The position numbers and the translations under genes are program-made. From positions 1-33,108 of the forward strand of contig UBTY01000005.1 of assembly GCA_900468535.1 (NCBI GenBank): a stretch of DNA of 33,108 nucleotides, written 5' to 3'. The DNA comes from Hyphomicrobiales bacterium. Its GTDB lineage: Bacteria; Pseudomonadota; Alphaproteobacteria; Rhizobiales; Rhizobiaceae. Every line of letters starts with the position of its first letter. The stretch's first letter is position 1. The notes below the pieces were generated by a model. That model worked only from the letters and a program-made list of their open reading frames with translations, ran no database searches and was not told where the DNA came from. This document shows, in pieces, positions 1-9,293 of this stretch.

Positions 1-69
1 CACTTCAGCGGCGGTGGTCGTGGTGGCGGCGGTCATGCCCGCGTTCCCCATGGCGGACGTCGACGCTAA
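1..69 (+). CDS. C-terminal tail of a Gly/His/Arg-rich protein, probably DUF3300 family (partial)
   Basis: The frame is open from base 1 and stops with TAA at 67-69. The 22 visible residues are mostly Gly, His and Arg (HFSGGGRGGGG, then PHGGRRR at the end). Low-complexity Gly/Arg-rich tails are typical of DUF3300 proteins, and DUF3300 genes are often found next to DUF2950 genes, which is what follows 23 bases downstream. The DUF3300 assignment rests on this tail and the neighbour, because the conserved domain lies outside the window. Function is unknown; an envelope location is inferred from the partner. Confidence 0.5.
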   Translation, partial: HFSGGGRGGGGHARVPHGGRRR

Positions 70-92
70 TCGAACCGAACGGAGTTATTGCC

Positions 93-1034
93 ATGAGCGC
101 CCATAACCCTCGCATTGGATTTCGTTTGATTGTTGCGGCGGCTTTGTCGGTCCTGTTGTCCACTACGGGCACGTTTGCCGCCGAGAAGAACCTTGTCGAC
201 CTCGTGTCCAAGCAGTTGCCGACCGAGTATGATAGCGCCGATGCAGCGCTGGCCGCGTTCAAGGAGGCCGTCAACGCCTCGGACCTGGACAAGCTGGCGA
301 CCATTCTCGGCGTCGATGCAGCACACCTCAAGGCGACCGATGGGGTCACTGAAACGCTGGCGGCGATCAAGGATGGCATCGGAAAGCGTATCGCTCTCGA
401 GGAGAAGAACGGCCAGAGTATCGTCGATGTCGGCGAGGTCATGTGGCCGTTCCCATTCCCGATCGTAAAGGCTGAGAATGGCAAATTCGCCTTCGATCCG
501 GTGGTCGGTATCGAGGAGATCATCAATCGCCGCATTGGCGAAAACGAAATCCAGACAATCGAAACCGTGCGCGGCTATGTCGATGCACAGCAGCAATACG
601 CCACCGCCGATCACGATGGGGACGGGGTGCTCGAGTATGCGCAGAAGCTCGTGAGCAGTCCCGGTCGGGCCGACGGTCTTTACTGGCCCGAGAGCGCCGG
701 CCTCGGCGAAAGCCCTGCGGCGCCGTATCTCGACTACGTTCAATTCGACAAGTCAAAGAACGACGGATACTTCGGCTACCGCTACAAGGTGCTGACCCGA
801 CAGGGCGGCAATATCGCCGGCGGTCCCTATGACTATGTGATCAACGGCAACATGATCGCGGGCTTTGCCCTGGTCGCCTGGCCGGTGAAGTACGGCGAGA
901 CGGGCGTCAACACCTTCGTCGTCAACCGTAACGGCATTGTCTACCAAGCTGATCTCGGTGCAGAAACAGACAAGATCGCGCGAGCGATGAAGCAGTTCAA
1001 TCCGGGGGACCGTTGGTCGGTGACAGAGGATTAG
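93..1034 (+). CDS. DUF2950 family secreted protein
   Basis: The protein has 313 residues. An N-terminal signal peptide has a hydrophobic core at about residues 11-29 and a likely cleavage after TFA (residues 27-29), so export to the periplasm is expected. The mature part has features I associate with DUF2950: a WPFPFPIVK segment, a DHDGDGVLEYAQKL segment, the GYRYKVLTRQG region, and a C-terminal end with FNPGDRWSV. DUF2950 has no established biochemical role. The ATG lies 23 bases after the upstream stop with a GGAG upstream, so the two genes are probably one transcript. A 109-base gap separates it from the MoxR operon, in the same direction. Family call is confident; function is unknown. Confidence 0.85.
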   Translation: MSAHNPRIGFRLIVAAALSVLLSTTGTFAAEKNLVDLVSKQLPTEYDSADAALAAFKEAVNASDLDKLATILGVDAAHLKATDGVTETLAAIKDGIGKRIALEEKNGQSIVDVGEVMWPFPFPIVKAENGKFAFDPVVGIEEIINRRIGENEIQTIETVRGYVDAQQQYATADHDGDGVLEYAQKLVSSPGRADGLYWPESAGLGESPAAPYLDYVQFDKSKNDGYFGYRYKVLTRQGGNIAGGPYDYVINGNMIAGFALVAWPVKYGETGVNTFVVNRNGIVYQADLGAETDKIARAMKQFNPGDRWSVTED

Positions 1035-1143
1035 GCGGCTCAGTCTCCAAGTCACAGTGCTCAAGTGTCCCGTCGACGAAAACCAGCTGAATTGGAGCAA
1101 GCAGACGGAGCGCCCGGCGTAATCATCCAGCGGAGGAACAGAA

Positions 1144-2121
1144 GTGACGGCACGTGAGGATATTCTTGATCTGGGCAAGCGTGTCGAGCAGTCGATCATC
1201 GGCCAGGATGCAATGGTGCAGCGATTGCTGCTCGGCCTTCTGGCCAACGGCCATCTCCTCGTCGAGGGCCTGCCTGGCCTTGCAAAGACCAGAGCCATCA
1301 AAAGCCTTGCGAAGAACCTGGATTCCGAGTTGTCACGGGTGCAGTTCACACCCGATCTGCTGCCTGCCGACATCACCGGCTCGGAGATCTATTTCTCGGA
1401 GGGCGGGAAGGGCGAATTCAAGTTTCAGCAGGGGCCGATCTTTGCGAACCTGATCCTAGCCGACGAAATCAACCGCGCGCCGGCCAAGGTGCAATCCGCG
1501 CTCCTTGAGGCAATGGAAGAACGTCAGGTGACCGTCGGCGGGAAAAGCTATCCTCTTCCCGACCTCTTCATGGTCATGGCAACGCAAAACCCGATTGAGC
1601 AGGAGGGCACATACCCGCTTCCCGAAGCACAACTCGATCGCTTCCTGATGCATGTCGAAGTCGGCTATCCGGACGAAAAGTCGGAAGGGGCGATCATGCG
1701 TCTCAACCGGGACGAAGAGAACGCTTCTCACGAGACGAAACAGCATTCGACGATCGAACGGCTCAACCCTCAATCGGTCTTCGATGCGCGCAAGGAGATC
1801 GGTGCGGTCACCGTCTCGGAACCGGTCGAAAAATACATCGTCGCTCTTGTGATCGCCACGCGCTACCCGGATCGCTACGACAAGGAGCTTGCGAAGCAGC
1901 TGCAAGTCGGCATCAGCCCTCGCGGGGTGATTGGCCTGGACAAGGTGTCGCGTGCATACGCATGGCTGCAAGGGCGTGACTACGTGACGCCCGATGACGT
2001 CAAGGCGGTGGCGAATGACGTTTTCCGACACCGCCTCATCCTCTCCTATGAGGCGCATGCTTCCAACACCACAGCCGATCAGGTTATTGATCGGATTGTC
2101 GAGCTGGTGGCCGTCTCATGA
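1144..2121 (+). CDS. MoxR-family AAA+ ATPase
   Basis: The protein has 325 residues, normal for the MoxR family. Walker A is GLPGLAKT (about residues 42-49), Walker B is LILADE (about 103-108), sensor 1 is ATQNP (about 146-150), and the LDRF arginine-finger segment is at about 164-167. The C-terminal half is the usual AAA lid. The GTG start at 1144 has GGAGGA a few bases upstream. MoxR ATPases work as cytoplasmic ATP-driven chaperones with VWA-domain partners, and here the partners are encoded immediately downstream. The stop overlaps the next start as ATGA, a sign of translational coupling. The client protein is not known. Confidence 0.95.
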   Translation: MTAREDILDLGKRVEQSIIGQDAMVQRLLLGLLANGHLLVEGLPGLAKTRAIKSLAKNLDSELSRVQFTPDLLPADITGSEIYFSEGGKGEFKFQQGPIFANLILADEINRAPAKVQSALLEAMEERQVTVGGKSYPLPDLFMVMATQNPIEQEGTYPLPEAQLDRFLMHVEVGYPDEKSEGAIMRLNRDEENASHETKQHSTIERLNPQSVFDARKEIGAVTVSEPVEKYIVALVIATRYPDRYDKELAKQLQVGISPRGVIGLDKVSRAYAWLQGRDYVTPDDVKAVANDVFRHRLILSYEAHASNTTADQVIDRIVELVAVS

Positions 2122-3071
2122 GCGGCGAAGGCGATCGCTCAGCCGGGGTCCATGTAACGACGCAGCAACTCGTCGCACTCGAGGGCCGTGCGCGAGACCT
2201 GACATTCGTGCAGAAAGCCCGCAGCCATCAGCAACTGGCAGGGCGGATGCAATCGGCGATGCGGGGCCGTGGTCTCGTCTTCGAGGAGCTGCGCGAATAC
2301 CTTCCAGGTGACGATGTGCGCTCGATCGACTGGCGCGTCACGGCGCGCACGAGCAGACCTGTCGTCAGGGTCTACGGTGAAGAGAAGGAACGTCCCGCCA
2401 TCCTTGTTGTCGATCAACGCATCAATATGTTCTTCGGAAGCCGTCTCGCCATGAAATCGGTCGCGGCTGCCGAAGCAGCGATGCTGACGGCATGGCGAAT
2501 ACTGGGCTCCGGCGATCGTGTCGGCGGCTTTGTGTTTAACGACCAGAACGTGAGCGATGTGAAACCGCATCGCAGCCGAAATGCCGTGATCGCCTTTGCC
2601 GACCGCATCGCGGCGATGAATGGGGAACTCGATGCGACGTACGCGGCTCCCCAGTCGCCCGTTGCCCTTGACGATGTGCTCCACCGAGTGGCGGAGATCG
2701 CCCACCATGACTTTCTCGTGGTGGTCGTCAGCGACTTTGATGGTCACAGCGAGACGACACGGCAGCTGATGCTTCAGTTGTCCTCCCGAAACGACGTCGT
2801 CTGCCTCCTCATTTACGATCCCTTCCTGCTCGAACTGCCTTCCTCCGGCGAGATCGTCGTCAGCGGCGGCACGCTGCAAGCCGAGCTGCCGCTGAGTCAG
2901 CCTGCCGTGCGCCGATCCATCGATAACTTCGCCAAGGACCGTGGCGACGAGCTTCGAGCCTGGCAGCGCCAGCTCGGCTTGCCGATGCTTCCGATTTCCG
3001 CAGCCGAGGAGGTTGCTCCTCAATTGCGAAGCCTGCTGGAACAATCTGCCTGGCGGCAACGGAGGCGGTGA
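2118..3071 (+). CDS. DUF58 domain protein (MoxR partner)
   Basis: The 317-residue protein carries the DUF58 signature at about residues 50-84: RGLVFEELREYLPGDD followed by RSIDWRVTAR. DUF58 proteins have a degenerate von Willebrand A fold and are regular partners of MoxR ATPases. The usual metal-binding DxSxS motif is replaced by DQRIN after PAILVV (residues 94-103), so this copy probably does not bind metal in the usual way. There is no signal peptide or clear membrane segment, so it should be cytoplasmic. The ATG overlaps the moxR stop, and the stop overlaps the next start (GTGATG). Confidence 0.9.
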   Translation: MSGEGDRSAGVHVTTQQLVALEGRARDLTFVQKARSHQQLAGRMQSAMRGRGLVFEELREYLPGDDVRSIDWRVTARTSRPVVRVYGEEKERPAILVVDQRINMFFGSRLAMKSVAAAEAAMLTAWRILGSGDRVGGFVFNDQNVSDVKPHRSRNAVIAFADRIAAMNGELDATYAAPQSPVALDDVLHRVAEIAHHDFLVVVVSDFDGHSETTRQLMLQLSSRNDVVCLLIYDPFLLELPSSGEIVVSGGTLQAELPLSQPAVRRSIDNFAKDRGDELRAWQRQLGLPMLPISAAEEVAPQLRSLLEQSAWRQRRR

Positions 3072-3583
3072 TGGAGCAGGAAGCCCGACCGGATCCGATC
3101 ACCGAGGCTGCCCTTCGCTCTCTCAAGGACATCGTAGTTCCGCAGCCGGTTTCCTGGATGCCGCATACCTGGGGATGGTTGGCCTTGGGGCTGATCTTGC
3201 TGGCAGCAATTCTGCTGTGGGGGATGGTGCTTTACAGGCGCTGGCGTCGCAACGCCTATCGTCGCGAGGCGCTCCAAATTCTGGACGAGATCGAAGGCGA
3301 TCTTCGAAGCCAGCAAACGCGCGATGTTGCAAGCGCCCGCCTCGGGGAACTGCTCAAACGAACAGCGCTGGCAGCCTGGCCACGCAACACGATTGCGGCG
3401 GTCTCGGGGAACGAATGGGTCGGCTTTTTGAGCTCTCACCAAGGAAGCGAGATCGGCAGCGCTCTGAAAAGCTACCTCGATGATTTCGAGTATCGAGGCA
3501 GCGCGACACTGAGCGCTGACGCCACGGATGATCTTCTGCTCGACGCGCGGCGCTGGATCGAGAGGCATCATGTATCAGCTTGA
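3071..3583 (+). CDS. DUF4381 single-pass membrane protein
   Basis: The protein has about 170 residues. A short N-terminal part is followed by one membrane helix at about residues 33-54 (WGWLALGLILLAAILLWGMV), then a basic stretch and a soluble helical domain rich in charged residues. Length, topology and position between a DUF58 gene and a BatA-like gene match DUF4381. The ATG at 3071 forms TGATG with the upstream stop; a GTG three bases earlier is also in frame. The function is not known. In such operons it is thought to be an inner-membrane part of the MoxR/VWA machine. Confidence 0.85.
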   Translation: MEQEARPDPITEAALRSLKDIVVPQPVSWMPHTWGWLALGLILLAAILLWGMVLYRRWRRNAYRREALQILDEIEGDLRSQQTRDVASARLGELLKRTALAAWPRNTIAAVSGNEWVGFLSSHQGSEIGSALKSYLDDFEYRGSATLSADATDDLLLDARRWIERHHVSA

Positions 3584-4559
3584 TATGCCATGGGCGCTGT
3601 TTCTCTTGCCGCTTCCACTGCTGGTCTGGTGGCTGGTCCCTCCGCATCGCGAAACGGCGGCCTCGGTCAGGCTGCCTTTCTTCGATCAGGTCGCTCGCGC
3701 CGCCGGTGTCGAGCCCACGGTTGGTTCCGTGGTACCCAGACGGTCCTGGCCACAAACACTTGTTGATGTTCTCGTATGGTGTCTCATCGTCGTTGCCTTG
3801 GCACGCCCGCAATATGTGGAACCGCCATTGGAGAAGACCGAGCCACAGCGCGACATTCTGCTGGCACTCGACCTGTCCCAATCAATGGATACCCGCGACT
3901 TTGCGGCACCCGACGGAACATCAAAGGCGCGCGTTGATGCGGTCAGGACCGTTGTCGCCGACTTCGTTGCCAAGCGCCCCGGTGATCGTATCGGGCTGAT
4001 TGCGTTCGGCGACGCGCCCTATCCTCTGGCGCCGTTCACAATGGATCATGCCCTGGTTCAGACGCTGGTGAAGGGACTTCTTCCCGGGATTGCCGGGCCG
4101 CGAACAGCGCTTGGTGACTCGCTTGGTCTTGGTGTTCGCATGTTCGAGAAGACCACAGTGCCTCAGAAGGTGGTGATCCTGCTGACGGACGGCAACGACA
4201 CGGCAAGCAAGATGCCGCCCCTCAAGGCAGCGGACATAGCCAGGACCAAGAGTATCCTTATCCATGCGATCGGCATCGGCAATCCCGACGCGACCGGCGA
4301 AGACAAGCTCGATACCGCGTCTCTGCAGAAGATCGCCGAAACCACCGGCGGGCGCTATTTTTTTGGCGGTGACCAGAAGCAGCTGCAGGACATCTACGAC
4401 GAACTCGACCGGATCACGCCACAGGATCAGAAGCAGCTTTCCTGGCGTCCTCGCATAGAGCTATTTCACTGGCCGCTTAGCGCTGCGGTCGCTCTCGCCG
4501 TCGCATGGTACGGGCTAACCGGTGTCCTCGGTCTGATCCGCAGGAGGGCCGCCGCGTGA
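3570..4559 (+). CDS. BatA-like VWA domain membrane protein
   Basis: I start at ATG 3570 (MYQLDMPWAL) and not at the in-frame site at 3528, because a Bat-type N-terminal membrane helix begins there and the overlap with the upstream gene is only 14 bases. The protein has 329 residues: membrane helix at about 7-23, a second at about 64-78, a VWA domain from about 95 to 285, and a C-terminal helix at about 302-322. The MIDAS motif is intact (DLSQS, about residues 101-105), and LLTDGND supplies the later acidic position. The arrangement is that of BatA of the bacterial aerotolerance (Bat) operons. The domain probably faces the periplasm. Confidence 0.9.
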   Translation: MYQLDMPWALFLLPLPLLVWWLVPPHRETAASVRLPFFDQVARAAGVEPTVGSVVPRRSWPQTLVDVLVWCLIVVALARPQYVEPPLEKTEPQRDILLALDLSQSMDTRDFAAPDGTSKARVDAVRTVVADFVAKRPGDRIGLIAFGDAPYPLAPFTMDHALVQTLVKGLLPGIAGPRTALGDSLGLGVRMFEKTTVPQKVVILLTDGNDTASKMPPLKAADIARTKSILIHAIGIGNPDATGEDKLDTASLQKIAETTGGRYFFGGDQKQLQDIYDELDRITPQDQKQLSWRPRIELFHWPLSAAVALAVAWYGLTGVLGLIRRRAAA

Positions 4560-6109
4560 TTTCGGATTTTCATTTTCTCCGTCCATTGTGGCTCCTCGCC
4601 CTTGTTGCGCCGCCGATCATCATTTGGATGGCATCGCTTGCGGGGGATACTCGCAGTCGCTGGAAAGGATTGATCGCGCCCCATCTGCTCGACAGCCTCA
4701 TCGTTCAGCCCGACCGCCGGCATCGTTATGCCCCCGCCTGGGTTCTCGCCGCACTGCTGACGTTTGCGATCGTTGGCGCCGCCGGACCCACCTGGAAGCG
4801 CGAGGCTCCGCCGTTTGTCGCGGACACCGCCTCACTCGTGATCGCGGTCGATCTATCGCCAACGATGGATGCGATCGATATCTCGCCAAGCAGGATCGAG
4901 CGGGTCAAGCTGAAGATCGATGATCTGCTCGCAACCCGGAACGGCGCGCGCACCGCCGTGGTTGCTTATTCTGGAACTGCCCATCTCGTCGTGCCGCTCA
5001 CCGACGACGTGGAACTGATCGAAACCTACACCGACGCATTGGCGACCGGCATCATGCCGAAACCCGGCAAAGACACCGTGGCCGCCCTTAACCTGGCGGA
5101 CGATCTGCTGAAGCGGGATGGAACATCGGGGACAATCGCACTGCTTACGGATGGTATCGAGCCCGCCGCGTCCGCAAGCGCCAGGCAGATTGGCAGTGCC
5201 ATCGTCGTTCTCGGTATCGGCACGTCGGAGGGCGGCGTCGTGAAGCAAGGCGACGGCAGCTTTCTCAATGGCGCGGGCGGTGCTCGACTGACGGCCAAAC
5301 TCGATCTCGATGCCCTGAAGAAATTCGGCAGCGATACGAGCGCCGATGTGGCGACCATCACGCAGGACGATACAGACATTCAATGGCTGGCGCAGCGTGT
5401 ACGAACCAACTTCGCCCAGCAAACGGCGACCGAGGGCGATCGCTGGCACGATCTTGGATGGTGGCTCATCGCACCTGCTGCATTGCTATCGGCACTTTCG
5501 TTCAGGCGCGGTTGGCTTGTCAGGCTTTCCACCGTCCTGCTCGCCCTCCATTTGCTGCCCCCAACATCGGCATCTGCCCTGGACTTCGGGAACGCATGGC
5601 TGACACCTGACCAGCAGGGTCGTCTGGCCTATCAGCGCGGCGACTATCCGGCTGCGGCCGACCGCTTTCAGGATCCGATGTGGAGGGGTGTCGCACTCTA
5701 TCGTTCCGCCCGCTATCAGGATGCGCTCGACGCCTTCGCGTCGATTGACACACCGGAGAGCTGGTACAATCAGGGAAACGCATTGCTGCACCTGAACAAG
5801 TTCGAAGAGGCGGTCGCCGCCTACACCAAGGCATTGGAGCAGCGAACGGACTGGCCCGAGGCGACTGCGAATCTGGCCATCGCGCAACAACTCCTGAAAC
5901 AGGAAAAGGACGCCGAGCAGGAACAACAACAGGATCCGAACCAGAAACCTGACAGCGTCCAGTTCGACGACAAGGGGAAGAAGGGCAAGGCAGGCGAAAT
6001 GGCGGTTGCCGAGCAGACGTCGGAGATGTGGATGAAGAACATCCAGGTAAGCCCCGCTGACCTTATGGCCAGGAAATTCGCGATCGAGGCCGGAGGATCG
6101 CAACCGTGA
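4556..6109 (+). CDS. BatB-like VWA protein fused to a TPR (BatC-like) domain
   Basis: The GTG at 4556 is the chosen start: it overlaps the upstream stop as GTGA and has AGGAGG 14 bases upstream. The protein has 517 residues. Two N-terminal membrane helices (about 8-27 and 61-78) precede a VWA domain at about 92-270 whose MIDAS reads DLSPT, a conservative Ser-to-Thr change, with LLTDGIEP later. Two more hydrophobic segments lie at about 304-334. The C-terminal part holds tetratricopeptide repeats (for example WYNQGNALLHLNKFEEAVAA) and a Gln/Glu/Lys-rich tail. In many Bat operons BatB and BatC are separate genes; here they are one chain. It probably scaffolds periplasmic contacts. Confidence 0.9.
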   Translation: MISDFHFLRPLWLLALVAPPIIIWMASLAGDTRSRWKGLIAPHLLDSLIVQPDRRHRYAPAWVLAALLTFAIVGAAGPTWKREAPPFVADTASLVIAVDLSPTMDAIDISPSRIERVKLKIDDLLATRNGARTAVVAYSGTAHLVVPLTDDVELIETYTDALATGIMPKPGKDTVAALNLADDLLKRDGTSGTIALLTDGIEPAASASARQIGSAIVVLGIGTSEGGVVKQGDGSFLNGAGGARLTAKLDLDALKKFGSDTSADVATITQDDTDIQWLAQRVRTNFAQQTATEGDRWHDLGWWLIAPAALLSALSFRRGWLVRLSTVLLALHLLPPTSASALDFGNAWLTPDQQGRLAYQRGDYPAAADRFQDPMWRGVALYRSARYQDALDAFASIDTPESWYNQGNALLHLNKFEEAVAAYTKALEQRTDWPEATANLAIAQQLLKQEKDAEQEQQQDPNQKPDSVQFDDKGKKGKAGEMAVAEQTSEMWMKNIQVSPADLMARKFAIEAGGSQP

Positions 6110-7428
6110 TAAAGGTAATCCTTGTCATCGCTTTGCTCCTTGCGCCCTCGTTGGCATTCGGCGCCGAACCTTTGGCCCGGATAACTGTGGAGGGAAAAAA
6201 CGGGATCGTTCCCGGCCAGCAAGTCCTTGTCGATGTGGATGTGTATGTCCCGGACTTCTTCACTTCGCCTCCACAATTCCCCCTTTTCGATCTTCCAAAT
6301 GCGCTGGTAACGCTTCCTGATGGACGTTCGCAAAACCTCACGGAAACAATCGACGGCGTGCAATATACTGGCATCCGCAAGACATATGCGATCGTGCCGC
6401 AGGTGTCCGGCTCCTACACATTGCCTGCGTTTGGCATTGACTTTGGTCATGCCCCCGACGGCAAGCCAACGAAAGCGACGGTGAATGTGCCGGCAGTGTC
6501 GTTCAGCGTCGAGGGATCGGCGGGGAAGGGACAGGACGTCACATTTGCAGCAAGCAATCTTACCGTCGAGCAGACCTTCGATCACGACGCCCGGTCAATG
6601 AAGGTTGGAGACGCGCTGACGAGGACGATATCGATCACCGCCCAAGACACGCAGGCGATGATGATACCTCCGCTGGATCCGGGAGCCGTGGCCGGTCTTC
6701 ATCGATATGAAAATGCGCCGTCCATCCAAGACGGTATCGACGTCGGACGCGATACGGCCAGTCGCCGCACCGAAACATACGTTTACACGGCAGACAAGGA
6801 AGGGGCCTTTGTATTGCCGGCGGTTTCGTACACGTGGTTCGACGCGTCGAGCCACGAGAGTAAATCCGCTTCGCTACCCGCAATGACAATCAATGTATCG
6901 GCCGCGGACAGTTCCTCTCCTGAAATCAAACCGGTGCTGGAGGATACACCTCATCCACTCCCGTATGTCCGGCGCCAGAAAGCCGCCATCGCCATCGCGT
7001 TTCTTCTTGCGGTTTGCGCGCTGATCTGGGTCGGCTACAGGGCTTTGCCCGCGATAAGGTCCCGGCTTGATATCGTCCGGGAGAAACGTCGCTCGTCCTA
7101 CAGCCATCGTCTCACGGGCTTGAAAAAAACGATCCTGACTGCGTCCGAAATGGAAGTTTACGCGGCCCTCCAGCAGTGGAGCCGGCACCTGGGGTTCCGC
7201 ACGCTCGAAATGTGGGCGCGTTCAGGGTCCGAGGAATTGCGATCCGAAGTCGATGTGCTTTCGCGCAAGCTTTTCAAGCTGGACGGCGGTAATTTCGATC
7301 GTCACGCCTTGGCGTCCGCGATCGATTTCAAGCAAGCAGCTGCAGTTGCTAGTCACACCAGCCTCCCGCCCCTGAACCCGGAGTACAGCTACGGTACGAA
7401 CGGTACGAACCTCTCGCGCGGTATCTAA
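6106..7428 (+). CDS. BatD-like membrane protein
   Basis: The 440-residue protein starts at a GTG overlapping the previous stop (GTGA). It has a signal peptide (hydrophobic residues 4-17, likely cleavage near AFGA), a large beta-rich extracytoplasmic region with the BatD-like opening ARITVEGKNGIVPGQQVLVD, a membrane helix at about 294-311, and a basic cytoplasmic tail. BatD proteins close this type of operon. Family assignment is by layout, order and segment similarity. It is the last gene of the overlapping run; the next gene is 197 bases away. Confidence 0.85.
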   Translation: MIKVILVIALLLAPSLAFGAEPLARITVEGKNGIVPGQQVLVDVDVYVPDFFTSPPQFPLFDLPNALVTLPDGRSQNLTETIDGVQYTGIRKTYAIVPQVSGSYTLPAFGIDFGHAPDGKPTKATVNVPAVSFSVEGSAGKGQDVTFAASNLTVEQTFDHDARSMKVGDALTRTISITAQDTQAMMIPPLDPGAVAGLHRYENAPSIQDGIDVGRDTASRRTETYVYTADKEGAFVLPAVSYTWFDASSHESKSASLPAMTINVSAADSSSPEIKPVLEDTPHPLPYVRRQKAAIAIAFLLAVCALIWVGYRALPAIRSRLDIVREKRRSSYSHRLTGLKKTILTASEMEVYAALQQWSRHLGFRTLEMWARSGSEELRSEVDVLSRKLFKLDGGNFDRHALASAIDFKQAAAVASHTSLPPLNPEYSYGTNGTNLSRGI

Positions 7429-7625
7429 AGCGACGCTAGCTTGTGGCCTGTCAGGTCCGCCTCGGCTTTCGCGGTGAACAAGAGCTGACACCGACCACAC
7501 TTAACGCATTACCTGCACGTCGCAATGTGTCGGAGTGTTACGCTCGATTTAACGCAACGTACTTCTGCGGATGCGAGAAGTCGCGCTGTCTATCCTGGCA
7601 CGGTTCCAATCGAGGAGACTACCAG

Positions 7626-9293
7626 ATGGATAATACCGAAAGTGGCAGCCGCGATTCCCAATCGGCATCAGTGAGCCGCCGCAACCTTCTGCTTGGCGGA
7701 AGTTCTCTTGCCGTAACCGCCCTGGCGGCTGCCTCAATGGGGAGCACTGCCAGCGCTCAAGCACAACAACCCACACAATCGCAGTCAGGGACGGCGTCCG
7801 GCAAGAAGCCGAACATACTCGTCATATTCGGTGACGATATCGGCATCCCGCAGATCAGCGCCTACACGATGGGCCTGATGGGGTATCGCACGCCCAACAT
7901 CGATCGCATTGCCAGGGAAGGCGCGATCTTCACGGACTCCTACGGTCAGAATAGCTGCACGGCAGGAAGGGCCTCCTTCATTCTCGGCCAGGAACCGTTT
8001 CGTACCGGCCTCCTGACCATCGGCATGCCCGGCGATCCCCACGGAATTCAGGACTGGATGCCGACCATCGCCGACGTCATGAAAACGCAAGGTTATGCGA
8101 CGGGCCAGTTCGGGAAGAACCATCTCGGCGACCAGGACCAGCACCTGCCGACGAAGCATGGCTTCGATGAGTTCTTCGGCAACCTCTATCACCTCAATGC
8201 CGAAGAGGAGCCGGAAGGCTACTTCTATCCGAAGGATCCGGCGTTCCGCCGGCAGTTCGGGCCTCGCGGCGTGATCAAGTCCAGCGCGGACGGAAAGATT
8301 GAAGATACCGGCGCGCTCAATACCAAGCGCATGGAGACCATCGACGAGGAGTTTCTGGCTGCAGCCAAGAACTTCATCGATCGCCAGGCGAAGGCCGACA
8401 AGCCCTTCTTCTGCTGGTTCAACTCGACGCGAATGCACGTCTTCACCCACTTGAAGGCCGAGTCGCTTGGAAAGACCGGCAAGGGCATCCACGCAGATGG
8501 CATGGTCGAACACGATGGTCATGTTGGCCAGCTGCTCGACCAGCTGGATCAGCTCGGTATCGCCGACAACACGATCGTCCTCTACACCACCGACAACGGC
8601 GCCGAGCTTGCGCTGTGGCCGGACGGCGCACAAACCATGTTCCATGGTGAGAAGGGGACGACCTGGGAAGGTGGCTTCCGAATTCCGATGATGGTTCGCT
8701 GGCCGGGCGTCGTAAAGCCGGGCACCGAGGTCAACGACATCGTTACGCTCATGGACTGGATGCCGACATTCGCAAGCGCGGCGGGCATATCCGACATCAA
8801 GGAGCAAATGAAGGCAGGCTTCAAATCTGGCACGAAGGATTTCAAGGTTCATCTGGACGGATATGACCTGATGCCGCTCTTGAAGGGTGAAGTTCAAACG
8901 GGCCCACGCGACGCGGTCTATTATTTCGACCAGGGCGGAAATCTGAACGCTATTCGCTGGAATGACTGGAAGTTGGCATTCGCGGTCAACAGCGAGGGCA
9001 ACATCGCTACCGCTACCCGCGAGATTCCAAGCTGGGCCAACATCTTCAACCTTCGCATGGATCCCTATGAAAGGGGCCTCAAGGAGGGTGGGGGTGCGAT
9101 GGAGTTCCTTGCCCGTAACATGTGGCTGCTGGTTCCTGTTCAAGCGAAGATCAAGGAGTTTTTCTCCGACTTTGACCAGTTCCCGTATCAGGAAGGCAGT
9201 TCGCTCAACGCGAGTGGCATCAACTATGGACTGCTTCGTCAGCAGGCAGCCCTGAAACGGCTGAACGAACTCGAGCGGCTCTCGCCACAGTAA
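7626..9293 (+). CDS. Tat-exported arylsulfatase-type sulfatase with CTAGR active site
   Basis: The start is ATG 7626, preceded by GAGGAGA; the frame is open 61 codons further upstream but without a signal. The 555-residue protein begins with a twin-arginine signal (SRRNLLLGG, residues 17-25) and a hydrophobic stretch ending near STASA, so it is exported folded. The alkaline-phosphatase-fold metal site begins with NILVIFGDD (residues 63-71). The active-site segment is NSCTAGR with Cys111, so the nucleophile would be formylglycine made from Cys, but Ala replaces the usual Pro of CxPxR. FGKNHLGD and TTDNGAE are further family motifs. The substrate, a sulfate ester, cannot be read from sequence. 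No formylglycine-generating enzyme is in the window. Confidence 0.92.
   Translation: MDNTESGSRDSQSASVSRRNLLLGGSSLAVTALAAASMGSTASAQAQQPTQSQSGTASGKKPNILVIFGDDIGIPQISAYTMGLMGYRTPNIDRIAREGAIFTDSYGQNSCTAGRASFILGQEPFRTGLLTIGMPGDPHGIQDWMPTIADVMKTQGYATGQFGKNHLGDQDQHLPTKHGFDEFFGNLYHLNAEEEPEGYFYPKDPAFRRQFGPRGVIKSSADGKIEDTGALNTKRMETIDEEFLAAAKNFIDRQAKADKPFFCWFNSTRMHVFTHLKAESLGKTGKGIHADGMVEHDGHVGQLLDQLDQLGIADNTIVLYTTDNGAELALWPDGAQTMFHGEKGTTWEGGFRIPMMVRWPGVVKPGTEVNDIVTLMDWMPTFASAAGISDIKEQMKAGFKSGTKDFKVHLDGYDLMPLLKGEVQTGPRDAVYYFDQGGNLNAIRWNDWKLAFAVNSEGNIATATREIPSWANIFNLRMDPYERGLKEGGGAMEFLARNMWLLVPVQAKIKEFFSDFDQFPYQEGSSLNASGINYGLLRQQAALKRLNELERLSPQ

Noticed and set aside
7785..9143. A 452-codon frame antisense to the sulfatase gene
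   Set aside because: Same composition effect; no ribosome binding site and no recognisable motif.
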